Below are positions 42,143-50,157 of a stretch of DNA of 64,000 nt, in pieces. Source of the stretch: Sinorhizobium americanum (GTDB lineage: Bacteria; Pseudomonadota; Alphaproteobacteria; Rhizobiales; Rhizobiaceae); contig NZ_LNQC01000075.1 in the NCBI RefSeq assembly GCF_001651855.1, positions 1 to 64,000 on the forward strand, in the 5' to 3' direction. A program made the translations under genes and the position numbers. Position 1 is the stretch's first letter; every line of letters starts with the position of its first letter. The notes below the pieces were generated by a model. That model was not told the origin of the DNA. It worked only from the letters and a program-made list of their open reading frames with translations, and searched no databases.

Positions 42143-42397
42143 GGATTTATCTTCGTTGGTCGCACATCCTCGGATAGGCGACTCGCGCTCCATCTGCAAT
42201 TGATAGCTTGCGGCCGTCTTTGCCGAGTTCCCGAACCTCTACCAGTGGAGCGCGCGGACAGCGGCTGCGTCAGCCTAATCCGCTTATCAAGTCGGCCGTG
42301 CCATAGAAATCACACCAATGTGGATATACCCGACCGCGCAGTGGCGGCTTCGGCAGGGCCATGTTAACCGGCAAGCTCTGAACGAGGTGCTCCACCG

Positions 42398-44371
42398 TTG
42401 CTACAATACAGACCCGAAATCGATGGACTGCGCGCGCTCGCGGTCATGCCCGTGCTTCTCTTCCATGCTGGTTTTGGCTTCATCGGGGGCGGGTTTGCTG
42501 GCGTAGACGTTTTCTTCGTCATCAGTGGTTATCTGATCACGGCGATCATTCATCGCGAAACTCGCGACGGTAGCTTCAACATTGTCGGATTCTACGAACG
42601 CCGCGCGAGGCGCCTTGCGCCAGCCTTGCTCTTCATCTGCACCGTTTCGACCGTCTTTGCCGCTCTTTGGATGCTGCCCCAGGAGCTCAACAATTTCGGC
42701 AAGAGCCTCTATGCGGTGAGTCTTCTCGGGTCGAATTTCCTGTTCTGGGATCAGACCGGGTATTTCGCGCCCAACACGGACTTGATGCCCCTTCTGCACA
42801 CCTGGTCACTGGCCGTTGAGGAGCAGTTTTACATTGCGTTGCCCCTGCTTCTATTCGCACTTCGCCGCTACTCGGTGGCTACGGTGATGACGCTTCTGGC
42901 GACTGGCGTGATCCTCAGCTTTGGAGCCACGCAGATTCTTGCCCGCATCGATCCGGCCGCAAATTTCTACCTGCTGCCGAGCCGCTTTTGGGAGCTCGGC
43001 ATTGGTGCAATGTTGGCGATTGCCAATGAGAGGCAATTCGATTTTCCCCAACGACTGCGTGAGATCCTGGCAGCGCTCGGTCTTTTCGCCATCGCCGCCA
43101 GTTACATCCTCCTTCAAGGAACGGCTTACTACCCCGGCTGGACGACGCTGCCGGTGGTGCTGGGAACCACTCTGGTGCTTGCCTTTGCACACGGAGACAC
43201 GATCGTGGGCAAACTGCTTTCGTGGCGGCCCTTGGTGGCAATCGGACTTCTAAGCTACAGTCTCTATCTGTGGCATCAGCCGGTCTTCGCCTTCGCGCGC
43301 TTGCGTTGGATCGACGAGATTCCACGTCTCGGTTATTTGCTGCTGATCGCGCTTTGCTTCGTACTCGCCTTTTTCAGCTGGCGCTATGTCGAGCAGCCGT
43401 TCCGCAAGAGCGCGCGTTTAGGCCGGCGCGCCGTCTTCAGTTCCACGATCGCCTCTGGCGCTGTCGCAATCCTTTTGGGCCTTGGCCTTGATGGGACGGA
43501 CGGCATGGTTGCGCAAAAACCGGACTTGGCGCGGCTGACCGGATCGAGTATCGGCCTCGGCAAGCGGTGCGACGCGGTGGTCGATCTCAAATGCGCTACA
43601 AGCCACACACCGGAAATGGCTGTTTGGGGCGATTCCTTTGCCCGACATCTGGTCGATGGCATCATTGCCTCGAAGCATGACGTCCGGTTGCTACAACTTA
43701 CCAAGAACAATTGCGGGCCGTTTCTCGACCTAGCCCCGATCGCCCCGCGGCTTGGCGGGAGCTGGCCGAAGGAATGCGCCCAACATAATGATGATGTCCG
43801 GCGTTTCCTGCTAGCGAACAAGTCGATCCGCTACGTCGTCCTGTCATCGCAGCTCAGCCAGTATCTGACGGAAGAGATGGTGCTCGTCGAAGGAAAGCGC
43901 GAAGTTCCGACCGAGGTGAAGACACTCACGGCCAGCCTGCGCTCGACGCTTGCTTGGCTGAAGGCAAATGGTTTTGAGGCCGTGTTCGTCGCGCCGACGC
44001 CACATGACGGCCGCGACACCGGCCTTTGCGTGGCGCGGGCAAGGCTCTTGGAACAACCGATTGAGCGCTGCGAGTTGCCGCTCAAGAATGTTCGCGTTCA
44101 TGACAAGGACATACTAAATGTCCTCGCCGATATCGCCGACGAGTATCCCGTGGTTAGCTTCATGAATTACCTTTGCGATGCGGATGCCTGCAAGGTCGAG
44201 GATCAGGGCGTAGAGCTTTTTGAGGACCATGGGCATTTCTCCGCGCAAGGATCGCGACAGATGGGCCGCGCGCTCAACTTCTACCGCTCCTTTGTCGATG
44301 CAGCGAAGCGCGATCCAGTATCCGCACAGATCGCACCGGCGCAACCTTCGCTCCCATCGGCGGCCCTGTGA
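42398..44371 (+). CDS. OafA/YrhL-type acyltransferase with C-terminal SGNH domain
   Basis: A 657-residue protein. TTG start reading MLQYRPEIDGLRALAVMPVL, the standard opening of acyltransferase-3 proteins, followed by about ten membrane helices (residues 1-365; HxxxxD-like HTWSLAVEEQFYIALPLLLF). The C-terminal periplasmic SGNH-hydrolase domain begins about 395 (MAVWGDSFARHLVDG) and includes the catalytic DHGHFSAQG near 620. Such proteins O-acylate LPS or exopolysaccharide. Convergent with bmt. Confidence 0.85.
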   Translation: MLQYRPEIDGLRALAVMPVLLFHAGFGFIGGGFAGVDVFFVISGYLITAIIHRETRDGSFNIVGFYERRARRLAPALLFICTVSTVFAALWMLPQELNNFGKSLYAVSLLGSNFLFWDQTGYFAPNTDLMPLLHTWSLAVEEQFYIALPLLLFALRRYSVATVMTLLATGVILSFGATQILARIDPAANFYLLPSRFWELGIGAMLAIANERQFDFPQRLREILAALGLFAIAASYILLQGTAYYPGWTTLPVVLGTTLVLAFAHGDTIVGKLLSWRPLVAIGLLSYSLYLWHQPVFAFARLRWIDEIPRLGYLLLIALCFVLAFFSWRYVEQPFRKSARLGRRAVFSSTIASGAVAILLGLGLDGTDGMVAQKPDLARLTGSSIGLGKRCDAVVDLKCATSHTPEMAVWGDSFARHLVDGIIASKHDVRLLQLTKNNCGPFLDLAPIAPRLGGSWPKECAQHNDDVRRFLLANKSIRYVVLSSQLSQYLTEEMVLVEGKREVPTEVKTLTASLRSTLAWLKANGFEAVFVAPTPHDGRDTGLCVARARLLEQPIERCELPLKNVRVHDKDILNVLADIADEYPVVSFMNYLCDADACKVEDQGVELFEDHGHFSAQGSRQMGRALNFYRSFVDAAKRDPVSAQIAPAQPSLPSAAL

Positions 44372-44451
44372 TCCATCGGTCAGGCGAAAACCCGCGACGA
44401 GGGGCCGCTATCGCCCCGACGAGAAGAGTTACGCTCTGAAGACGGGGCAGG

Positions 44452-45468
44452 CTACGCGCGGCGGCTTCTCCGTTCGCGGGCCGGTGCCGCTGCGCCCTCA
44501 TTGGCCGTCTTGTTGCGCAGGGGGCCGATCTTTTCGACGATGACCTCGAGCGTCGGGCGCTCGCCCCTGGTGTGGTTGTCGAGCGCAAGGCGCATGGCGG
44601 CGAGGTGATTGCAGGACGTGCCGCAGCAGCCGCCGATGATCTTGGCGCCGGCATCGACGGCCAGGCGCGCATATTCGGCCATCAGCGGCGGCGTGCCGGA
44701 ATAGTGGATCTCCGATCCGCGGAACTCGGGAATGCCGCAATTGCCCTTGACGACGACGGTGCCCTCGGGATTGGCGGCGGTCATGTCGAGGAGCGAGGAC
44801 AGAATGTCGGATGCGCCGACGCCGCAATTGGCGCCGACCGCGACCGGGCCTTCGCCGATGCCCGCCGCAACCGTGTGGAGGTCCTTCGGATGCAGGCCCA
44901 TCATCGTCTTGCCGGCGGTATCGAAGGAGCCGGTATAGACGAAGGGGAGGCCGACCTTGCTGGCAGCCTCGGCTGCCGCCCGGATCTCGTCCGGCGACGA
45001 CATCGTCTCGATCCAAGCGACTTCCGCGCCGCCGGCCTTGAGGCCCTCGATCTGCTCGACAAAGGCTGCGACCGCGTCCTCATAGGAGAGGGCGCCGAGC
45101 GGCACCAGCAACTCGCCGGTCGGGCCGACGGAGCCGGCGGTGATGACCTTGCGCGGCGCCTTGTCGGCGACGGCACGGGCAATCTCGGCGGCGCGCTTGT
45201 TGAGCGCATGAACCCGGTCTTCCGCCTGGTGGAGCTTCAGCCGGTGGCGCGTGCCGCCGAAGGAATTGGTCAGGATGATGTCGGCGCCGGCGTCGACGAA
45301 ATCCTGATGCAGCTTGGTGATGTTTTCAGGCTTGGTCTCGTTCCAGAGTTCCGGCGCTTCGCCGGCCTCGAGACCCATGGCGAAGAGCGACGTCCCGGTC
45401 GCGCCGTCGGCAAGCAGAACGCCCTTCTGGGCGAGGAGGTCGGAGAGGGCGTTGGCTGCGATGGGCAT
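44452..45468 (-). CDS. bmt: Betaine-homocysteine S-methyltransferase
   Basis: A 338-residue protein. Zinc and homocysteine domain: LLADGATGTSLFAMGL at ~18, NSFGGTRHRL at ~70, GANCGVGASD near 205, and IIGGCCGTSCNHLAAMRLAL near 290 with the two Cys ligands. It makes methionine and dimethylglycine from glycine betaine and homocysteine. The C-terminus is basic (NEGAAAPARERRSRRA), like three other C1 proteins in this window. An AT-rich palindrome (45503-45518) before the start may be its operator. Start MPIAANAL chosen after the operator. Confidence 0.85.
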   Translation of the reverse strand: MPIAANALSDLLAQKGVLLADGATGTSLFAMGLEAGEAPELWNETKPENITKLHQDFVDAGADIILTNSFGGTRHRLKLHQAEDRVHALNKRAAEIARAVADKAPRKVITAGSVGPTGELLVPLGALSYEDAVAAFVEQIEGLKAGGAEVAWIETMSSPDEIRAAAEAASKVGLPFVYTGSFDTAGKTMMGLHPKDLHTVAAGIGEGPVAVGANCGVGASDILSSLLDMTAANPEGTVVVKGNCGIPEFRGSEIHYSGTPPLMAEYARLAVDAGAKIIGGCCGTSCNHLAAMRLALDNHTRGERPTLEVIVEKIGPLRNKTANEGAAAPARERRSRRA

Positions 45469-45502
45469 CGGCGTTTCCCGGCTGAATGGCTTGTAGCAAG
45501 AT

Positions 45503-45518
45503 ATAAACATATCTTTAT
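45503..45518. promoter_or_regulatory. AT-rich operator-like palindrome before bmt
   Basis: ATAAACATATCTTTAT, a near-perfect 16-bp dyad, 35 nt before the bmt start. It is similar to what I recall of the SahR/SamR-type (ArsR family) motif in rhizobial methionine genes. The regulator itself is not seen in the window. Confidence 0.45.
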
Positions 45519-45578
45519 GTGCTTGCGCATGAGGAAGCAAGCTAAATGTGTATCGAACCTCGCGCTGGCCTGCCGCGA

Positions 45579-46442
45579 CTACGCGCCTGCCGAGAGCCGC
45601 GGCAGTTCATCCGCCAGGAGACGGGCGAGGTCGGTCGGGGCGGGCCCTGCGTTGGGGCGCAGGCGCAGGCTGAATTCCGCGTCGGGCAGCGGCGGCAGAT
45701 CGAGGTGCTTCGGCACGGCCGTTATCCCCGTGCCCAGGAAACGACCCGTGCGCGCCGTCACTGCGATGCCGCTGAGGACCGCGGCCCGCAGACCCGAAAG
45801 GCTCGGACTGGTTGCGGCCAAGCGGAAGGGGCGGTTGATCGCCTCGAGCGCGGCAATCGCGGCAGCGCGGAAGCCGCAGGGTGGGTCGAGTACAGCTACG
45901 GGGAGATCGGCGTCGGGCAAAGTCAGGCCCCTCTCGGCACACAACCAGATCATCGGATCGCGCAAGGTAACCAGTTCGTCCGCCGAAGGCCCTTGCCGCA
46001 TCGCCAGGACGATGTCGATCTGGCCTTGCTCGTATGCGGCCGTCAGTTCCTTCGTGCGGCCGATCCGAAGGTCGAGGCGAACCCGCGGATGCGATCGGGC
46101 GAAGCGGCCGAGCAGATCCGGAAGCGTGGTGTCGGCGAAATCCTGGGTGCTGCCAAGTGTCACGCGGCCGTCGGCCCGAGCACCCTTGAGGCTCAACCAC
46201 GCCTCGCGATGGGCGTCGAGGATGCGGCGGGCATGACCCACGAACTCCTCGCCCACAGGTGTCAGGGAGCGCCCGCGCCCGGCCGGCGCGAGAAGAGCTT
46301 CGCCCACCAGCTCTTCCAGCCGCTGCATCTGTGCCGTCACGGCAGAAGGCGAGCGGCTGACGACATCCGCCGCCCGGGCGAGCGAGCCGCCCTCGGCAAA
46401 GGCGAGAAAAGTACGCAGAAGCTCCGGATCGATCATTCTCAT
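45579..46442 (-). CDS. LysR family transcriptional regulator
   Basis: A 287-residue protein. HTH at ~1-60 (LRTFLAFAEGGSLARAADVV, SPSAVTAQMQRLEEL); effector domain (VTLGSTQDFADTTLPDLLGR). Divergent from a tautomerase gene; a LysR-box with T-N11-A symmetry (46457-46479) lies between. Probably regulates the tautomerase. The ligand is unknown. Confidence 0.87.
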   Translation of the reverse strand: MRMIDPELLRTFLAFAEGGSLARAADVVSRSPSAVTAQMQRLEELVGEALLAPAGRGRSLTPVGEEFVGHARRILDAHREAWLSLKGARADGRVTLGSTQDFADTTLPDLLGRFARSHPRVRLDLRIGRTKELTAAYEQGQIDIVLAMRQGPSADELVTLRDPMIWLCAERGLTLPDADLPVAVLDPPCGFRAAAIAALEAINRPFRLAATSPSLSGLRAAVLSGIAVTARTGRFLGTGITAVPKHLDLPPLPDAEFSLRLRPNAGPAPTDLARLLADELPRLSAGA

Positions 46443-46456
46443 GCTTCAATAATACA

Positions 46457-46479
46457 GAATTGTCGATGCCAAACAATTC
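46457..46479. promoter_or_regulatory. LysR-box GAATTG-N11-CAATTC
   Basis: A perfect 6-bp dyad with the 11-nt spacing of LysR operators, between the divergent LysR (46442, minus) and tautomerase (46552, plus) genes. This is where an autoregulatory site is expected. Confidence 0.6.
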
Positions 46480-46551
46480 GATTTTATTGATGCAATGATG
46501 ATGCCAGGCTTGATTTCGTCACCTCATTATTCACACGAGAAAGGAACTCTC

Positions 46552-46962
46552 ATGCCGATCATCAGCATCGCCGTTGCGGCCCCGGCGAACCCCAGCCTTT
46601 CCGCGCAAATCGCGGCGTCCATGACCGAATTGACGCGCCTGCACCTGCGCAAGGATCCGACCGTCACGGCCGTTACGATCAGCTATATCGATCCGCAACA
46701 CTGGTTTGCCGGTGGAAGGTCGATTGCCTCACAGGAGACCGCGAGTTTCTGGCTCGACATCAAGGTTGTCGATGGAACCAATACGAAACAGGAACTCGCC
46801 AGCTATATCGAGGCGGTTTATGCCGGGTTCGAGAGCTTGCTCGGAACGGTTCACCCCGAAAGCTACGTGCTTGTTCACGAGGTAGCGGCTGCAGCTTACG
46901 GCTTTGGCGGCAAGACGCAGGAGTTTCGCTTCATCAGCGGCAAATTGCAGCCGGCCGCGTAG
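46552..46962 (+). CDS. 4-oxalocrotonate tautomerase family protein
   Basis: A 136-residue protein. After Met removal the N-terminal Pro is exposed (MPIISIAVAAPANPSLSAQI), the catalytic residue of the family; the YIDPQHWFAGGRSI strand and SFWLDIKVVDG match. This is the larger (~130 aa) tautomerase form, probably a trimer. The ribosome site GAAAGGA is 6 nt upstream. Substrate unknown. Confidence 0.82.
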   Translation: MPIISIAVAAPANPSLSAQIAASMTELTRLHLRKDPTVTAVTISYIDPQHWFAGGRSIASQETASFWLDIKVVDGTNTKQELASYIEAVYAGFESLLGTVHPESYVLVHEVAAAAYGFGGKTQEFRFISGKLQPAA

Positions 46963-46971
46963 AAGTGGGAA

Positions 46972-46996
46972 AGGGGCAACCGCCTCGGTCGCCCCT
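46972..46996. terminator. Bidirectional hairpin
   Basis: AGGGGC and GCCCCT with an inner ACC/GGT stem, between the convergent tautomerase and ABC ATPase genes. The plus side continues TCTAA. Confidence 0.55.
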
Positions 46997-47015
46997 CTAA
47001 ACCCGTGAAGGATTC

Positions 47016-48062
47016 TTATGCCGCCTCGCGGTCGCCGTAACTTGTCGGCGTCACCATGGCGCTGATTATTGTCTGCAGGTCGATGGCCCCGATGGGGCGG
47101 CCGTGGGCGTCGACGACGTGGGCGGTGTTGATATGCGCACTCGTCATCGTACGGGCGGCCGCCTCGAGGACCGCGTCTGCCGCGATTGCGAGGCCCTCCG
47201 GATTGCCGGAGAGCGGCCGCATGATCGTCGCGACATGCACGACCCGGCCGCGGTTCACCTCCTTGACGAAGGCGGTGATGTAATCGTCCGCCGGCGCAAG
47301 CACGATTTCCTGGCCGGTTCCCTGCTGCACCACACGGCCGTCGCGCAGGATGGCGATCTTGTCGCCGAGCCGCAGCGCCTCGTCGAGGTCGTGCGTGATG
47401 AACACCACGGTCTTCTTCAATTCCTTCTGCAGTTCGAGGAGCACCGTCTGCATGTCCACGCGGATCAGCGGGTCGAGCGCCGAGTAGGCCTCGTCCATCA
47501 GCAGGATCTCGGCGTCATTGGTCAGCGCCCGGGCCAGGCCGACGCGCTGCTGCATGCCGCCCGAAAGCTGGTTCGGATAGTGCTTCTCGAAGCCCTTGAG
47601 GCCGACGCGGTCGATCCAGCCAAGCGCCCGCTTCTCGCTCTCGCGCTGATCGATGCCCTGGATCTCCAGGCCGTAAACGGTATTTTCGAGCACGGTGCGG
47701 TGCGGGAGCAGCGCGAACTTCTGGAACACCATCGCCGTCTTGTGGCGACGGAACTGGCGAAGGTCGTTCTGGTTCATCTTGCAGACGTCGACGCCGTCGT
47801 AGAGCACTTCGCCGGCGGTCGGGTCGATCAGCCGGTTGATGTGGCGGATGAGCGTCGATTTTCCTGAGCCGGAAAGGCCCATCACGACCGTAATGCAGCC
47901 GCCGGGCATCGGGATGTTGATGTCCTGCAAGCCGAGGACATGGCCATATTTCTCGTTGAGTTCGGCCTTGCTCATGCCGTTCTTGACGGGATCGATATAT
48001 TCGTGCCCGCGCGGGCCGAAGATCTTGTAGAGGTTCTTCACCTCGATTGCGCGACTAGCCAT
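47016..48062 (-). CDS. Glycine betaine/proline-type ABC transporter ATP-binding protein (ProV/ChoV-like)
   Basis: A 348-residue protein. ProV-type insert EYIDPVKNGMSKAELNEKYG near 20-45, Walker A GLSGSGKST, signature LSGGMQQRVGLARAL, Walker B ILLMDEAYSAL. A C-terminal CBS-like part (from ~270: MTSAHINTAHVVDAHGRPIG) senses ionic strength in OpuA-type proteins. Function: powers uptake of betaine or choline. It follows the binding-protein gene on the same strand after 293 nt, with no permease gene between. Confidence 0.88.
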   Translation of the reverse strand: MASRAIEVKNLYKIFGPRGHEYIDPVKNGMSKAELNEKYGHVLGLQDINIPMPGGCITVVMGLSGSGKSTLIRHINRLIDPTAGEVLYDGVDVCKMNQNDLRQFRRHKTAMVFQKFALLPHRTVLENTVYGLEIQGIDQRESEKRALGWIDRVGLKGFEKHYPNQLSGGMQQRVGLARALTNDAEILLMDEAYSALDPLIRVDMQTVLLELQKELKKTVVFITHDLDEALRLGDKIAILRDGRVVQQGTGQEIVLAPADDYITAFVKEVNRGRVVHVATIMRPLSGNPEGLAIAADAVLEAAARTMTSAHINTAHVVDAHGRPIGAIDLQTIISAMVTPTSYGDREAA

Positions 48063-48355
48063 GAACTAACCTCCGAATGCTTTTGCAGCCACCTACCGAA
48101 GGCTTGGCTGGCACGATCGAAATGATGGCGCTGCCGATCAATGCAACACCGCTGGAGCCGCGTTCCGCCGTTGCGCTTCTTTGGGCGCGTGCACGGGCGC
48201 AACCGCTTCCAGGTTCCCCTTGAGCAATGTGACAGCGGAACAGGTTCGCTGCTGTGCTGTTTGCGACGCGGCGTGCAGCCGCTTCGTCGCGAACATTCGA
48301 TCCGCAGCGCGACCGAGTGCAAGAGGTCCAGTCTCGGTCCACAGCAAGGACAGCC

Positions 48356-49354
48356 TCAAAGCGCCGCCTTCACTTTTTCTGCGACGTCCGGGCTCACCCA
48401 TTTTGCCCATATGTCTGGAAAGTGCTCGAGAAAATACCGTGCAGCGTCCTCATTGGTCGCGCGGTTCTGATCCATCCAGGCGAGGATCTTGTTGACTGTG
48501 GCATTGTCCCATCCGCGGGCATTCACGTAATCCATGGCGACGCCTGCCTTTTCGGAAAAGGAGTTCGTCACCACGGTAAACACGTCCGAGACCGGATAGG
48601 AGTTGACCTTCGGACTTGGGCAGTTCGGCACGGCCGAGCAGGAGTCCCATTCCGCCCTGTCGTGGTCGACACCGAAGGAGAGCCGGATCATCTCATATTT
48701 GCCGAGGATCGCCGTCGGCGCCCAATAATAGCCGAGCCAGCCCGTCTTCTTCTCGAAGGCTTCCGCTATGGAACCGTCAAGTTCGGCTGCCGAAGCGGGG
48801 CCGACAAGCTTGAAGCCCGCCTTCTCCGCACCGAGTGCCTTGTAGAGATTGGTCGTCGAGATCCGACAGTTCCAGCCGGAGGGGCAACTGTGGATCGCTC
48901 CCTTTGAAGGATCGTCAGGCGCGGGGAACAGATCCGGCTGCTTCAGGGCGTCCTGAACGGTCTTGATTTCCGGATGGGCATTGGCGAGGAATCTTGGAAT
49001 CCACCAGCCTTCGACGCCGCCTTCGCTCAGAATAGGCGCACCCTGTATAAGGCGGCCTTCCTTGACGGCCGTTTCGAGCTGCGTGCGCACGGAATGGATC
49101 CACAACTCCGGTGCCATGTCGGGCTCGGCCTTCTCGTTCATCGATGCGAAGGTCCGCATCGTGTCACCGGCGACCAGAGAGACGGTGCAGCCATAGCCGT
49201 TCTCGAGAATAAGGCTGTCAACATGGGCGGCGATGCCTGCCGAAGCCCAATTCATTTCGGCAATGCTGATCTCGCCGCACTCGGCGGCCCGCGTCGGTGC
49301 GGCCAGGACACAGATGCCAGCAGCGGCAAACGTGATTGCGAGCAGTTTCGTCAT
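48356..49354 (-). CDS. Glycine betaine-type ABC transporter substrate-binding protein
   Basis: A 332-residue protein. Signal peptide (LLAITFAAAGICVLAAPTRA), then the OpuAC domain (ISIAEMNWASAGIAAHVDSL, PELWIHSVRTQLETAVKEGR, GYYWAPTAILGKYEMIRL). Two Cys-pairs (SCPSGWNC; CSAVPNC) may form disulfides. The Trp-rich pocket of OpuAC proteins binds quaternary amines. Start at 49354 chosen for the signal peptide. Its partner permease is missing from this locus. Confidence 0.83.
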   Translation of the reverse strand: MTKLLAITFAAAGICVLAAPTRAAECGEISIAEMNWASAGIAAHVDSLILENGYGCTVSLVAGDTMRTFASMNEKAEPDMAPELWIHSVRTQLETAVKEGRLIQGAPILSEGGVEGWWIPRFLANAHPEIKTVQDALKQPDLFPAPDDPSKGAIHSCPSGWNCRISTTNLYKALGAEKAGFKLVGPASAAELDGSIAEAFEKKTGWLGYYWAPTAILGKYEMIRLSFGVDHDRAEWDSCSAVPNCPSPKVNSYPVSDVFTVVTNSFSEKAGVAMDYVNARGWDNATVNKILAWMDQNRATNEDAARYFLEHFPDIWAKWVSPDVAEKVKAAL

Positions 49355-49597
49355 GTTCCCAGGCCTCCCGCCCTTACGCGGCCCACGACCTATCAGCCTA
49401 GGTGTTTTCGAAGAGAAATCAACCTCTTCAAATGATCTGGAATGGATTGCCGTTCGAGGCACTGCTGTTAAGTAAGGCGCTGCCGCGCCGGCTGCTCTTT
49501 CAACGGAGGATCGCGCGAAGAACTCGAAAAAAGTGCGAATTCATGTTTGGTTAAGCTCTCACTAACCATCCGGTAAGAATGTCAGGCTAATTGTTTG
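49355..49597. other. Leader of the binding-protein gene
   Basis: No gene seen in these 243 nt. The stretch 49520-49590 is AT-richer (AAAAAAGTGCGAATTCATG) and probably holds the promoter of the substrate-binding protein gene. Confidence 0.35.
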
Positions 49598-49707
49598 CTG
49601 CGGCGGGCGACTGCCGCAGGTCCGGTTCAGGTGTTGCGTACCGGACCTGCCTCCCTGGCAAGCTCGACGCTTTGCGGGGCAGGAGGCGCGTCCGGGCGAC
49701 GGACGCG
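49598..49707. ncRNA. Candidate structured RNA with three GC-rich hairpins
   Basis: CTGCGGC/GCCGCAG (49598-49619), GCAGGTCCGGT/ACCGGACCTGC (49616-49650; shares bases with the first, so the two are alternatives), and CGCGTCCG/CGGACGCG (49687-49707). A CTCCC (anti-Shine-Dalgarno-like) follows the second. It could be a small RNA or, for the last hairpin, the terminator of the small gene at 49770. Strand not decided. Confidence 0.35.
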
Positions 49708-49769
49708 ATCAGCATGCGATTCTTGCAGGGACGCAGAATGTCGACAAAAGTCAGAGCCCGATAAGCCGA

Positions 49770-49913
49770 TTATCCGACGTTGGACGTGCGGATGAAGCCG
49801 AGCGGGCCGAATGGCGCGTCGGCCGGCAAATTGCGTACGCGGGACTGGCTGCGCGGCGCCTGTGAGTTCCAGGCGATCTGAACGAAGTTCGGTTTGCTGA
49901 AGATGAACAGCAT
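49770..49913 (-). CDS. Putative 47-residue small protein
   Basis: Read from the sequence: MLFIFSKPNFVQIAWNSQAP, with PADAPFGPLGFIRTSN near the end. It has a site GGCAGGAAAA before ATG and high third-position GC throughout, unlike random frames. No family is recognised. The hairpin at 49687-49707 lies 60 nt past its stop. Confidence 0.45.
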   Translation of the reverse strand: MLFIFSKPNFVQIAWNSQAPRSQSRVRNLPADAPFGPLGFIRTSNVG

Positions 49914-50157
49914 TGTTTTTCCTGCCTTGGGAGTCCGGTCTGTTCCCGGTTGTTGCGATGGCGGCGATATAGGCGTGCGGCGGGTATTTCCCGATGCCAA
50001 ACTCGGCATCGCATGTCGCATTTTGGCCAGAGGTCCAAAGTTCGTCGCAAGCTTGATGAGCGGATGACAGAGGCCGGGATCGCCGCTGCCGCAAGTGCGG
50101 TGAAATGACGTCGAGACAGGGCTTTGCGGCAAAGGGTTTCGATGCTACGGAGACCGC

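Noticed and set aside
48063-48355. Remnant of an ABC permease
   Set aside because: None of the readings in the gap shows hydrophobic helices or the permease EAA motif.
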